51,805 nucleotides of DNA from JAKQHY01 sp034429475 (lineage in GTDB: Bacteria; Chloroflexota; Anaerolineae; B4-G1; SLSP01). The notes below the pieces were generated by a model. It was not told the origin of the DNA, made no database searches, and was given only the letters and a program-made list of their open reading frames with translations. Both the position numbers and the translations under genes were made by a program. Location: positions 1 through 51,805 of the forward strand of contig DAOUGD010000023.1 in the NCBI GenBank assembly GCA_034429475.1, read 5' to 3'. Shown piece by piece: positions 27,146 to 35,458 of the stretch (position 1 is its first letter; every line of letters starts with the position of its first letter).

Positions 27146-28960
27146 CAAATACATCGCGTCCATATACACGTCCATAAACTCCGGGTGGACGGTCAGTTCG
27201 ATGTATTCCACTTTGTCCACGATGGATTCGGCCAGGCGGCGGCGCGCGCCGGAGATGAGCATTTCCCGCGCGCCCGTCCCGGCAGCGTTGCCGACCTGGT
27301 GGAAGCGCTCCAGCGGCAGCGGCGGGAACATGCCGATGTGCGTGGCGCTCTCCAAATCCAGGTACGTGCCGAACGCACCCGCAACGATAAATGCGCCCAG
27401 CTCCCGGTAGGTGAGGCCGGCCTCGCGCAGCAGCACCTCCACCCCGGCGCGAATCGCACCTTTGGCTAACTGGATTTCGTTCACATCCTTGCGCGTCACC
27501 AGGATGTCCTGCCCGTTGCCCGACGCGGCCTGCGGCACGAGGACAAACGCGCCGCCGCCGTCCCACGCCACGAGGCGTGGATGCTGCGGCTGGAAGCGCC
27601 CGGTGCGCCCCACCACGCCGGCCCTGCGCAACTCCGCCACCGCATCGAGGATGCCGGAACCGCAGAGGCCCACCGCCGGTTTGCCGCCAATCGTCTGCAC
27701 GTGGACTTCGCCGCCCGACATCTGGACGTATTCCACCGCGCCGGGCGCCGCGCGCATTCCGGCGTGAATGTGCGCCCCTTCAAACGCCGGGCCGGACGCG
27801 CAGGAGCAGCTCAACACCCGCCCGTCCACCGCCAGGCTGATCTCGGTGTTCGTGCCGATGTCGAGGGCGATGGTCGGCATCGGCGCGTTCCAGGCGCCGG
27901 TCGCCAGCAGCATCGAGACGTGATCCGCCCCCACGTAGCCGGCAATGTTCGGCGGCAGGTAGACTTTGGCCCCGGCAGATAGCTCCAGGCCCAGGTGAAC
28001 GGCGCATAAATCCAGCGGCTCGCTCACCGCCGCGATGTAGGGCGACTCGCCCAACTGCGCGACCGGCAACCCGGCAAACAGGTGATGGATGGCAGTGTTC
28101 CCCACCACCACGGCGTCCACGATTTGATCGCGCACCACGCCGGCCTCGCGCGCTAACTGCCCGATGAGAGTGTTGAGGCTTTCGATGAGCCGCTGCTGCA
28201 AAACACGCCGTCCTTCCGTATGCTCGTTGGCGTAGGCGATGCGGCTGACCACATCTTCGCCGTAGGCAATCTGTGAATTCATCATCCCGGCCTTCGCCAG
28301 CGTGTGACCCGTTGCCAGGTCCACCAGGTAGGCCGCCATCTTCGTCGTGCCGATGTCCACCGCTAATCCTACCAGAGACTCCCCCGGCGGCACAGCGCCG
28401 ACGACTTCAAAAAGCGGCGGTTGCCGGCGCAACGCCAGGCGCACGGCCCACTGCTGCTGCCGCAGTCGCTCCGAGAAATCCCGCAGCACCGGCTGGGAAA
28501 AGAAAGGGCGCGGCACGCCCTGCTGCGCCAGGACGCTGCGCAGACGCATAGTGTCCGCGCGCAAGTCGTGCAGGTGCGGCGGCGGCACGGTGACATCTAC
28601 GGGGCGCACCACGGGGTCTAACTCGACTTCGCTCTCCTGTCCTTCTACCTGCAAACGCTGCGGCGTGCTCAACGAAGAGGGTGGGATGTCCACCTTCACG
28701 TCGCTCAGGGGCCGCACCTGACACGCCAGCCGGTATCCGGCGCGCAGTTCCTCCGCGCTGAGAAAGCGCTCCTCCACTGGCGTCGGCGGCGTCAGGTCGC
28801 CCTCGATCAGATGAACGCGGCACTTGCCGCACGCGCCCGCGCCGCCGCACACGGCCACGATTTCCACGCCCGCTTGCTGCGCGGCGTCCAGCAGTGTTTG
28901 ATCGGCGCGCACCGCCGCCCGGCGACCCACCGGTTCCAAATCTACTGAGAATGTTAGCAA
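27143..28960 (-). CDS. 2Fe-2S ferredoxin/ASKHA ATPase, RACo-like corrinoid activation protein
   Basis: Encodes 605 residues from a TTG at 28960, chosen because GGAGG lies 7 nt upstream and MLTFSVDLEPVG begins the ferredoxin fold directly. An in-frame ATG at 29071 with AAAGGAG 5 nt away would add a 37-residue leader that is encoded by an intergenic repeat. The N-terminal 2Fe-2S cluster ligands are Cys38, Cys44, Cys47 and Cys80. A linker is followed by a two-part ASKHA/DUF4445 domain: GLAVDIGTTKMAAYLVDL, VVGNTAIHHLF, ALDIGTNTEISL and SGPAFEGAHI. Characterised relatives reduce the cobalt of corrinoid proteins at the expense of ATP, feeding methyltransferases. No corrinoid protein or methyltransferase gene is in the window, so the partner lies elsewhere or the role differs. 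Confidence 0.92.
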   Translation of the reverse strand: MLTFSVDLEPVGRRAAVRADQTLLDAAQQAGVEIVAVCGGAGACGKCRVHLIEGDLTPPTPVEERFLSAEELRAGYRLACQVRPLSDVKVDIPPSSLSTPQRLQVEGQESEVELDPVVRPVDVTVPPPHLHDLRADTMRLRSVLAQQGVPRPFFSQPVLRDFSERLRQQQWAVRLALRRQPPLFEVVGAVPPGESLVGLAVDIGTTKMAAYLVDLATGHTLAKAGMMNSQIAYGEDVVSRIAYANEHTEGRRVLQQRLIESLNTLIGQLAREAGVVRDQIVDAVVVGNTAIHHLFAGLPVAQLGESPYIAAVSEPLDLCAVHLGLELSAGAKVYLPPNIAGYVGADHVSMLLATGAWNAPMPTIALDIGTNTEISLAVDGRVLSCSCASGPAFEGAHIHAGMRAAPGAVEYVQMSGGEVHVQTIGGKPAVGLCGSGILDAVAELRRAGVVGRTGRFQPQHPRLVAWDGGGAFVLVPQAASGNGQDILVTRKDVNEIQLAKGAIRAGVEVLLREAGLTYRELGAFIVAGAFGTYLDLESATHIGMFPPLPLERFHQVGNAAGTGAREMLISGARRRLAESIVDKVEYIELTVHPEFMDVYMDAMYL

Positions 28961-28972
28961 AATAGGTCCTCC

Positions 28973-29062
28973 AGAATAACAGAATTTACGGAATGATAGG
29001 AACAACAATCCGCCTACTCCGTTGCATCCGTTGACAAAGATTTTCGTTGCTTGTAAGCGTGG
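28973..29062. repeat. Intergenic repeat unit shared with 38437-38512
   Basis: Read on the minus strand it contains AAAATCTTTGTC, then ACGGATG, CGGATT, TCCTATCATTCCGTAAAT and CTGTTATTCTGGAGGA, ending in the ribosome site of the ASKHA gene. The same order of blocks precedes the aldo/keto reductase gene. It is read through in the ASKHA reading frame. Confidence 0.65.
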
Positions 29063-29101
29063 AATCCCCATGAGGACTCCTTTGATTTTTCCCAAAATTA
29101 G

Positions 29102-29107
29102 TATAAT
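29102..29107 (+). promoter_or_regulatory. Putative -10 element for the araD-like gene
   Basis: Perfect TATAAT on the plus strand, 120 bases before the araD-like ATG. No convincing -35 sequence is found 16-18 bp upstream, so activator dependence or misassignment is possible. Confidence 0.4.
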
Positions 29108-29129
29108 GCCAGTGTGAGAAGGGTCAACT

Positions 29130-29215
29130 GAAATTAGAAATCAGTAATAAGTAAGAAGTAATGAGTAGTTCCCCTCGCTACTCATTTCCCATTACTCATT
29201 TCTCGTTACATTATA
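29130..29215. repeat. Inverted heptamer arrays upstream of the araD-like gene
   Basis: Units aatcagt, aataagt, aagaagt, aatgagt run up to about 29165, then the complementary type tactcat/ttactca runs from about 29177. The two arrays can pair into an imperfect hairpin in the leader, ending just before the ribosome site TAGGAGG. Confidence 0.65.
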
Positions 29216-29226
29216 GGAGGCTGCCA

Positions 29227-29895
29227 ATGTTACTTACAGAACTACGCGAGCGCGTGTGGCGCGCAAATTTGGAATTGCCCAAGAATGGGCTGGTGACGTG
29301 GACCAGCGGCAACGTGAGTGGGCGCGATCCCGAAACGGGGCTGGTGGTGATCAAGCCGAGCGGCGTGATGTTTGAGGAGCTGACGCCGGAGAATATGGTT
29401 GTCGTCAACCTGGACAATCAAATCGTGGAAGGGACGTTGGGCGCGTCGTCGGACACGGCGGCGCACACGTATGTGTACCGTCATCGCCCGGACGTGTTCG
29501 GCATGGTGCACACGCACTCGAATTACGCCACGGCTTTCGCCGCCGTCGGCAAACCGATCCTGGTGTACCTCACCGCCATCGCTGACGAGTTCGGCGGGCC
29601 GGTGCCGTGCGGGGGATACGCGCGCATCGGCGGCGCGGCCATCGGCGAGGAGATTCTGCGCAGCATCGGCCATTCCCCGGCGATCTTGATGAAGAATCAC
29701 GGCGTGTTCACCCTCGGCAAGTCGCCAGAGGCCGCGCTCAAGGCCGCCGTGATGGTCGAGGATGTGGCGCGGACGGTGTGGCTCGCGTTGCAGATCGGCC
29801 AGCCGGAGGAGCTGCCGGCGGAGGAAGTCGCTGCAAATTACGACCGGTATCAACACCGGTACGGCACGGCGAAGGCCAGCGAATCGTCGCAGTAA
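29227..29895 (+). CDS. Class II aldolase/adducin family, L-ribulose-5-phosphate 4-epimerase-like
   Basis: Encodes 222 residues from the ATG at 29227, which has TAGGAGG 6 nt upstream; an in-frame ATG at 29161 lies in the repeat array and has no ribosome site. TSGNVSGRDP (about 26-35) and KPSG (43-46) form the phosphate site. Zinc ligands His95 and His97 (HTHSNYAT) and His158 (KNHG) are present, and Asp120 falls at the position of the catalytic Asp of E. coli AraD. The family includes ribulose-5-phosphate 4-epimerase, which links L-arabinose or L-ascorbate catabolism to the pentose phosphate pathway, and fuculose/rhamnulose phosphate aldolases. Size and residue spacing favour the epimerase. No araA/araB genes are adjacent. 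Confidence 0.93.
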   Translation: MLLTELRERVWRANLELPKNGLVTWTSGNVSGRDPETGLVVIKPSGVMFEELTPENMVVVNLDNQIVEGTLGASSDTAAHTYVYRHRPDVFGMVHTHSNYATAFAAVGKPILVYLTAIADEFGGPVPCGGYARIGGAAIGEEILRSIGHSPAILMKNHGVFTLGKSPEAALKAAVMVEDVARTVWLALQIGQPEELPAEEVAANYDRYQHRYGTAKASESSQ

Positions 29896-29901
29896 AGCAG
29901 A

Positions 29902-29929
29902 TTGACAGGTGTAAGGTTTTAGGTATGAT
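29902..29929 (+). promoter_or_regulatory. Promoter of the PPi-type phosphofructokinase gene
   Basis: TTGACA at 29902-29907, 16-bp spacer, TATGAT at 29924-29929. It lies 6 bases past the araD-like stop codon and about 40 bases before the phosphofructokinase start, giving that gene independent transcription. Confidence 0.7.
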
Positions 29930-29969
29930 TCCGGTAGTCTGATCAATTTGCAATTTAATGGAGGAAATT

Positions 29970-31274
29970 ATGACAACCAGAAGTCATCAGAAACGCCTGG
30001 GGATCCTGGTCGGCGGCGGGCCAGCGCCAGGACTGAACGGTGTGATTCATTCGGCGACCATTGAAGCTATCCGCAATGGGATGGACGTCTTTGGAATTTA
30101 CGAGGGCTACAAACATTTGATGGAAGGGGAATTGGTCGGCGAACCGCTGACCATCACGCGAGTTAGCCGCATCTACCGCGACGGCGGTTCGATCTTGTTT
30201 ACCTCGCGCGCCAACCCCACCAAGAAACCGGAATATCTGGAACGGTGCGCGCAAAAACTGGTGGATGAGGGGATCAACTACCTCGTGTCCATCGGCGGCG
30301 ACGACACGGCTTTTTCCGCTTACAGCATTGCCCGGTACGCGAAGGAACAGATGGGCGTGCCGATGCAGGTGGTTCACGCTCCCAAGACCATTGACAACGA
30401 TCTGCCCCTGCCGGAAGGCATCCCCACCTTTGGCTTTGAGACGGCGCGCGAAGTCGGCACGCGCCTGGTGATGAACCTGTTGGAAGATGCGCGGACCAGC
30501 CGGCGCTGGTATCTGGCCGTGGCGATGGGACGCAGCGCCGGGCACCTGGCGTTGGGCATCGGCAAAAGCTCCGGCGCCACCATCACCGTCATCCCGGAAG
30601 AATGGCTCGGGCGGAAAGTCCGCTTGCAAGAAGTGCTGGACATTCTGGCCGGCTCTGTCATCAAACGGTTGGCCGACGACAAAAAGGATGGCGTCGCGGT
30701 GATCGCGGAAGGGCTGATGGAACACATGGAAGAAGAAGACATGAAGCAACTCAGCGACGATATTCCACTGGATGATCACGGACACATTCGGATGGCCGAA
30801 GTCAACTTCGCAGAAAGCCTCAAGAATAAATTGAGCAAGTATATGAAGGAACTGGGGGTCAAAAACCAGCCCACGGTCGTCAATATTGACATCGGGTACG
30901 TGCTGCGCTGCGCCGATCCCATTGCCTTCGACATTGACTACACCCGCAGTCTGGGTCAGGCTGCGGTGCAATTCCTGCTCCAGGGGGGCAGCGACGCCCT
31001 GATGACCATCCAGGAAAACAAGGCGCAGCCAATTCCCTTTGTCTCGTTGATGAATCCCCACACCGGGCGCACCTCGGTACGCCTGGTCAACATTGACTCC
31101 TTCACCTATCAATCGGCGCGCAACCTGATGATCCGCATGGAAGAGGAAGACGGCGACGATACGGCGCTGTTAAGCAGGATGGTAGCGCAGACCGGACTGA
31201 CGTTGGACGAATTCAAGCAAAGGTTCGGCTACCTGATGGGGTTGACCAAGCAACCCGAATCCATTCAAGAATAG
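29970..31274 (+). CDS. 6-phosphofructokinase, PPi-dependent type
   Basis: Encodes 434 residues from the ATG at 29970; the ATG at 29958 overlaps the ribosome site GGAGG and is rejected. N-terminal GGGPAPGLN binds the phosphoryl donor. GGDDT (109-113) and PKTIDND (138-144) are the two diagnostic sites: ATP enzymes have Gly where this protein has the second Asp and Gly in place of Lys139. Both replacements are typical of PPi-using enzymes, which convert fructose 6-phosphate and pyrophosphate reversibly to fructose 1,6-bisphosphate and phosphate in the cytoplasm. MGRSAGHLALG is the usual MGR motif for substrate binding. It follows the araD-like gene but has its own promoter and a strong terminator hairpin after it. 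Donor choice is predicted from two residues and could be wrong. Confidence 0.93.
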   Translation: MTTRSHQKRLGILVGGGPAPGLNGVIHSATIEAIRNGMDVFGIYEGYKHLMEGELVGEPLTITRVSRIYRDGGSILFTSRANPTKKPEYLERCAQKLVDEGINYLVSIGGDDTAFSAYSIARYAKEQMGVPMQVVHAPKTIDNDLPLPEGIPTFGFETAREVGTRLVMNLLEDARTSRRWYLAVAMGRSAGHLALGIGKSSGATITVIPEEWLGRKVRLQEVLDILAGSVIKRLADDKKDGVAVIAEGLMEHMEEEDMKQLSDDIPLDDHGHIRMAEVNFAESLKNKLSKYMKELGVKNQPTVVNIDIGYVLRCADPIAFDIDYTRSLGQAAVQFLLQGGSDALMTIQENKAQPIPFVSLMNPHTGRTSVRLVNIDSFTYQSARNLMIRMEEEDGDDTALLSRMVAQTGLTLDEFKQRFGYLMGLTKQPESIQE

Positions 31275-31297
31275 GCGAGCGCGCACGCCACAAAACA

Positions 31298-31329
31298 CAC
31301 AGGGGAGGCTGCTGGCAGCCTCCCCTGTG
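31298..31329. terminator. Bidirectional terminator between converging genes
   Basis: Perfect 15-bp arms (31298-31312 and 31315-31329) lie between the phosphofructokinase stop and the permease stop. The minus-strand exit reads TGTTTTGTGG, a fair U-tract. The plus-strand exit is not T-rich. Confidence 0.8.
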
Positions 31330-31351
31330 CATTGCATAAGAATGCGGGTCT

Positions 31352-34216
31352 CTATCCCCACAAATCCTTGAGCATCGAGAACGCCTTGCGCGAGAGCGCG
31401 CGCGAAATGACCAGCACTTCCATCAGAACGATGAATCCGACAAAGAGCGCGACCAACCGCACCACTTGGTCCTGCGCGATGATCGGAATTAGCGGCGGCA
31501 GCGGCACCACACCTTTATCCCCCGTCACCCGGAAGAAAGGAATGAACAAATCCGACGCCAACTTGCCCACCAGCGAGCCGCCGATCGCGCCGTAGGCCGT
31601 CAGAACTGCATATTCCAAAATCACCTGCCCCATGATCTGGCTGCGCAGCAACCCCACCGCGCGCAGAATGGTGAACCGCTTGAGGCGATCCCGCAAAGAA
31701 GCGTAAGTATAAATCAACAAGCCCATGGCCGCCATCACCACCGCCGCCAGGAAACCCACCGTCAACGTGCCGAAGACCCCGACACGCTCCTGCTGCGCCT
31801 GCTCTTTCGCAATCAGGGCGGGAGCGTCTTGCGGGCTGGTGGGCAATACCCCCATACGCGGCACAGCCGCCATAACCTCCTCCCCCGAAGCGCCCTCCTC
31901 CAGGCTCAGCCAGATTTTGTGCGGCACGATCATCCCAAAGTAGAATGAGAGATAGTCCATGTTACCAATGAGGGTGGCAGTGTGGTCCTCCTCATAAACC
32001 GTCGGAAAATACTTGTAGGTGCCGGCGACGACGAAGGATGAGTTGATGTTTAAGGCGTAGTTAATGCCGATGCGCACGTCAATTTTGTCCCCTACCATCA
32101 AATGGTTCCGATCAAATACGTCTTGTGAAACCAAAATCGCATTATCGGCCACGGCCAGTTGATTCATCAACCCGCCCAGAGATTCGTTGGCAAAATCATC
32201 CCGGAACCAGGCAATCTGGGCAAAAGCAGTGCGATCAATCGCCAGGAAACGCCCACGGAGCTCGCCGCTTTCGATCAACTTGACGCTCATACTGTAGTCG
32301 CCCACCCGCGTAGCTCCCTCCACGCCCGGCAAATCGTTGAATTCAGCCGGCATAGGGATCCATTCACCTGTGATAACCTCGGCATCGCTGGGAGCGCCGG
32401 GCACAGAGGCAGAGTCGCCGGACTCCGGCGGGGCGACGCCCATGGCAACGTCGGCGCCGACCTGATAGTAGATCCGTTCAATCAGCCATTTGTCGAGACT
32501 GGCCGCCATCGAAATCATGTAGACGCCCAGGGCCAGGGACACAATGACCAACAGCAGCGGGTTGATGTAGACCTGGCTCTGGCGGCCCAACTGGCGCAGC
32601 GCCAGGTGCGGCGTAGACCAGGGGATGAGGTTAGCCAAAAGGTCCAACAGACGCATGATCCAGGGGAAAATCCGCAGTGACAACAGTCCGACCGTTAAGA
32701 TGAAAAGGGCCGGCACCAGGATCAGTAAGGGATCCTGATACAAATCTTCTGGACGATCCTGCACCAGCATCGCCAGGGTGCCGTGTCGGGAAAGTTGCTG
32801 GTAGGCGTAAGCCGTCGGTAGGACCAGGATGAAATCCAGGTAAGCCCGCTGCCACCAGGGACGCGACTGGGGGCGCGCGCGCTCCCGGTCCACCTCCACC
32901 GCGCTGGAGCGTGTCGCCAGCGCCGTCGGGATCAGGCGGGAAATCGTGGCAATACTCAACGCCACGAGCGTCAGGGGGATGTTGAGGCCGCGCAGCGACA
33001 CCGGCAGAGGCTCGCGCACCAGCGTAAACGACAGGAAACTATCAGTATAACCCATTGCCCGCGCCAGAATCATCCCAAAAAACACTCCCAACGGGTAGCC
33101 GATGATAAAGAGCAAAAGTTGCTCCATAAAGGTCAGCGTCAAAATGCTCGAAACTTGCAAACCACGCCCGACCAGGGTGGCGGTTTCGCGCTGCTGCCAA
33201 CTGGCAATGATGGCGGACGTTAACACCAGGAAGTAGAGTAAAAAGCCAAACGCCGGCAGGTTAAAGCTCAATAACAAGATAGTGAGCACATCGCCACGGG
33301 TGACGAAAGATTTCAGCGGATCCAACGGCGGCGTATTGATCTTGGCGTCGGGAAGGTACTTATTGATGATGGCCTCGGCCCGTGAGAACCCCCGGAGATA
33401 GTCTTGCGCGTATTCGGGATAGACAAAGGTGTCGTCCAGGATAATGTGCCAACTGAGATACCAACTTTTCGAGGGCACCACCGGTTCCAACACGTTGATA
33501 TAGTCGGCGCGGCGTACCAGCAGGGCGGCCTGCAAAGTGCCATCTGGGTTCTCAAACCAGAAAGGGTCCTTGATGTCGGCCGCGCGCCATATCCCCCGCA
33601 CGCGAATCTTCACCGAGGGGGCCGTGATGTTCTGGCCGATTTCAAACTCCTCGCCAATGTTTACCCCCATCTTCTCGGCGAGTTTAGTGTGCATCCAGAC
33701 GTCCAGCGCGTCGCCCGACGCGCCTTCTCCATCTATGGGATCGCCGAGCAGTATTTCCATGTGGGGAGTAACATCGGCAATGTAGACCATATCCACCGTT
33801 CCCAAGAAGTCCTGACCGGCATACTTTTCCACCCCTTCCACCGGCTGCAACATCATGTTGCCGGTATGGACCTGCATTCCCAGGTGACGCAACGGCAAGT
33901 CCACTTCGGTAGCCAGGGTTTCGGCCACATGCTGCGCCAACGTTTCCGCTTCTAATAAGGAAATGGGCACGCGACTGGTGGGAAAGGTATACACGCTGGT
34001 GGAAAACGAAGGACGGCCTGTCATCTTGCTAAACGCCGCCAATTCCTGATTGAGAATCACCTGATCCACAGCCTGGGCAAAAAACGAGCCGTTACATACC
34101 AGCCCCACCGATAACACAACACCCAATAAAGCCAAAAACGTCAATCCTGGATGATGACGCAATCGCTCAAACGCGAAGCGCAGCAAGGAGAAGAATCTTA
34201 GAATTAGCTTGAACAT
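31352..34216 (-). CDS. FtsX-type ABC transporter permease, two-domain
   Basis: Encodes 954 residues. One N-terminal membrane segment (LTFLALLGVVLSVGLVCNGSFF, about 25-46) is followed by a large extracytoplasmic domain and a first FtsX core (about 305-430). A further membrane pair and a second periplasmic-type domain (about 580-800) precede the last FtsX core (about 830-945). This is the layout of MacB/LolC-like permeases fused in tandem, involved in lipoprotein or peptide handling or mechanotransmission rather than classical import. No ATPase gene is adjacent, which is unusual. It has its own promoter, with a terminator upstream and a terminator downstream, so it is a single-gene unit. Confidence 0.93.
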   Translation of the reverse strand: MFKLILRFFSLLRFAFERLRHHPGLTFLALLGVVLSVGLVCNGSFFAQAVDQVILNQELAAFSKMTGRPSFSTSVYTFPTSRVPISLLEAETLAQHVAETLATEVDLPLRHLGMQVHTGNMMLQPVEGVEKYAGQDFLGTVDMVYIADVTPHMEILLGDPIDGEGASGDALDVWMHTKLAEKMGVNIGEEFEIGQNITAPSVKIRVRGIWRAADIKDPFWFENPDGTLQAALLVRRADYINVLEPVVPSKSWYLSWHIILDDTFVYPEYAQDYLRGFSRAEAIINKYLPDAKINTPPLDPLKSFVTRGDVLTILLLSFNLPAFGFLLYFLVLTSAIIASWQQRETATLVGRGLQVSSILTLTFMEQLLLFIIGYPLGVFFGMILARAMGYTDSFLSFTLVREPLPVSLRGLNIPLTLVALSIATISRLIPTALATRSSAVEVDRERARPQSRPWWQRAYLDFILVLPTAYAYQQLSRHGTLAMLVQDRPEDLYQDPLLILVPALFILTVGLLSLRIFPWIMRLLDLLANLIPWSTPHLALRQLGRQSQVYINPLLLVIVSLALGVYMISMAASLDKWLIERIYYQVGADVAMGVAPPESGDSASVPGAPSDAEVITGEWIPMPAEFNDLPGVEGATRVGDYSMSVKLIESGELRGRFLAIDRTAFAQIAWFRDDFANESLGGLMNQLAVADNAILVSQDVFDRNHLMVGDKIDVRIGINYALNINSSFVVAGTYKYFPTVYEEDHTATLIGNMDYLSFYFGMIVPHKIWLSLEEGASGEEVMAAVPRMGVLPTSPQDAPALIAKEQAQQERVGVFGTLTVGFLAAVVMAAMGLLIYTYASLRDRLKRFTILRAVGLLRSQIMGQVILEYAVLTAYGAIGGSLVGKLASDLFIPFFRVTGDKGVVPLPPLIPIIAQDQVVRLVALFVGFIVLMEVLVISRALSRKAFSMLKDLWG

Positions 34217-34257
34217 AACCCATCCCTTTATTGCTGTACGGCCTAACTTGGAGAGTT

Positions 34258-34287
34258 AGTATAACACAGATTTTTCAAACGAGACAA
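34258..34287 (-). promoter_or_regulatory. Putative promoter of the FtsX-type permease
   Basis: Minus strand TTGTCT at 34287-34282, 18-bp spacer, TATACT at 34263-34258, about 42 bases before the ATG. The -35 box overlaps the U-tract of the upstream gene's terminator. Confidence 0.5.
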
Positions 34288-34335
34288 AAAACATCAAACG
34301 TCAAACGCCGCCAATGACGGACGTTTGACGTTTGA
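34285..34335 (-). terminator. Intrinsic terminator of the TIM-barrel sugar isomerase gene
   Basis: Perfect 14-bp arms (34294-34307 with 34322-34335), each itself two copies of an AAACGTC-like block, and a GC-rich apex. The minus-strand exit is TGTTTTTTGTC. Strong by stem and U-tract. Confidence 0.85.
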
Positions 34336-34368
34336 CGCCTGGAAAATTAGACCGAGCCGGGCGCTAGG

Positions 34369-35190
34369 TCACACCCATTGCGACAGCAGTGCGATCGCGC
34401 GTTGGATGTCGGCGATCTGCTGTGGGCCGCTAATTTCGCGCTCAATCGTCAACGCGCCGGTGTAGCCGAGCGCCTTCAGCTTGGGGATCAGCACGGGGAA
34501 GTTGACGCGCCCCTCCCCCAGCGGCTTCTCGACGCCCAACTGCCGCCCGTTGGTGGGATACTCGCCGTCTTTGGCGTGGACGCCGCGCACGTACTGCCCG
34601 AACACATCCAGCGCGTCCACCGGGTTGGCCTTGCCGTACATCAGCAGGTTGGCCGGATCGAGGTTGATGCCCAAATTGTCGTAGCCCAATTCCTGGATGA
34701 CGCGCAGCAGCACCACCGGCGTCTCCTGTCCCGTCTCGAACCAGAAGCCCAGGCCGCGCTCGCCGCAGTATTCCACCACCTCGCGCAGCGCGTCCAGCGT
34801 GCCGGAATAGAGCGGATCCGTCATATTCTCCGGGATGAAGCCGACGTGCGTGGTGATGCTCGGCGCGCCCACCCGCGCGGCGAAATCTGCGCCTTCCTTG
34901 AGCGTCGCCACTCGCTCGGCGCGAAGTTCCGGCGGCACCAGGCCGATGGAGACCGGGCCTTTCACGAAATCCCAGACGTGCGGCCCCGGCACGCCCGTCC
35001 AGATCGTCGTCACCTCCACCTGATGCTGCTCCGCCGCCGCGATCAACCGGTCAGCCATCTCCGGCGTGAACCATTCCCGATGCCAGCAGACCACCTGGCA
35101 CGTCGGCAATCCAAACTCGTGAACCCGTTTGAGTTCTTCTTCCGGCCCATGTTCCAACGGGGCCATGACCCCCAATTTCAACGTTGTCAT
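34369..35190 (-). CDS. Sugar phosphate isomerase/epimerase (xylose-isomerase-like TIM barrel)
   Basis: Encodes 273 residues; GGAG precedes the ATG by 7 nt. The AP-endonuclease-2-like barrel shows metal-site strands THVGF (about 117-121), FWFETGQE, INLDPANL, GVHAKDGEY and a C-terminal LTIEREI. Members include inositol-catabolic IolE/IolI-type enzymes, hydroxypyruvate isomerase and ketose 3-epimerases. The residues visible do not decide among them. It is the last of a leftward run with a Gfo/Idh/MocA dehydrogenase and an aldo/keto reductase, the usual company for inositol or uncommon sugar catabolism. A strong terminator follows. Confidence 0.9.
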   Translation of the reverse strand: MTTLKLGVMAPLEHGPEEELKRVHEFGLPTCQVVCWHREWFTPEMADRLIAAAEQHQVEVTTIWTGVPGPHVWDFVKGPVSIGLVPPELRAERVATLKEGADFAARVGAPSITTHVGFIPENMTDPLYSGTLDALREVVEYCGERGLGFWFETGQETPVVLLRVIQELGYDNLGINLDPANLLMYGKANPVDALDVFGQYVRGVHAKDGEYPTNGRQLGVEKPLGEGRVNFPVLIPKLKALGYTGALTIEREISGPQQIADIQRAIALLSQWV

Positions 35191-35214
35191 CGTTTGCTCC
35201 TTTGTTTTTTGTCA

Positions 35215-35278
35215 GCAGATTGAGCAGATTGAGCAGATTTTTTATTAGGTTTATAGAGATGTGATCGGCTCAATCTGC
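35215..35278. repeat. Direct and inverted repeat upstream of the sugar isomerase gene
   Basis: Two overlapping copies of gcagattgagc (35215-35225 and 35224-35234) face one inverted copy gctcaatctgc (35268-35278). The rest of the 35191-35458 gap holds no recognisable gene. It could act as a stem in the leader or as an operator. Confidence 0.5.
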
Positions 35279-35458
35279 AACTAGAAAAGCAGAAATGTTA
35301 CGGTGCGCCTATATAGCAAGAATGGTAAGCGCATCTATGCTATAATGGAGACAGGGATTATCAAACACAAAGAGAAGCCTCGACTGGAAAATTACCCGCG
35401 AGATGCTGCAAAGTTGGTTAGGCCTGCAAGCCGAATCTGTATGAACACCCTGTCCGAA

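Noticed and set aside
28961..29095. N-terminal extension of the ASKHA protein as the main start
   Set aside because: The extra residues are encoded by an intergenic repeat, and the ferredoxin fold begins at the TTG with its own ribosome site; left as an alternative because an upstream SD plus ATG exists.
29955..31112. 385-codon minus-strand open frame opposite the phosphofructokinase
   Set aside because: Antisense of a clear PFK gene; the translation has no recognisable motif.
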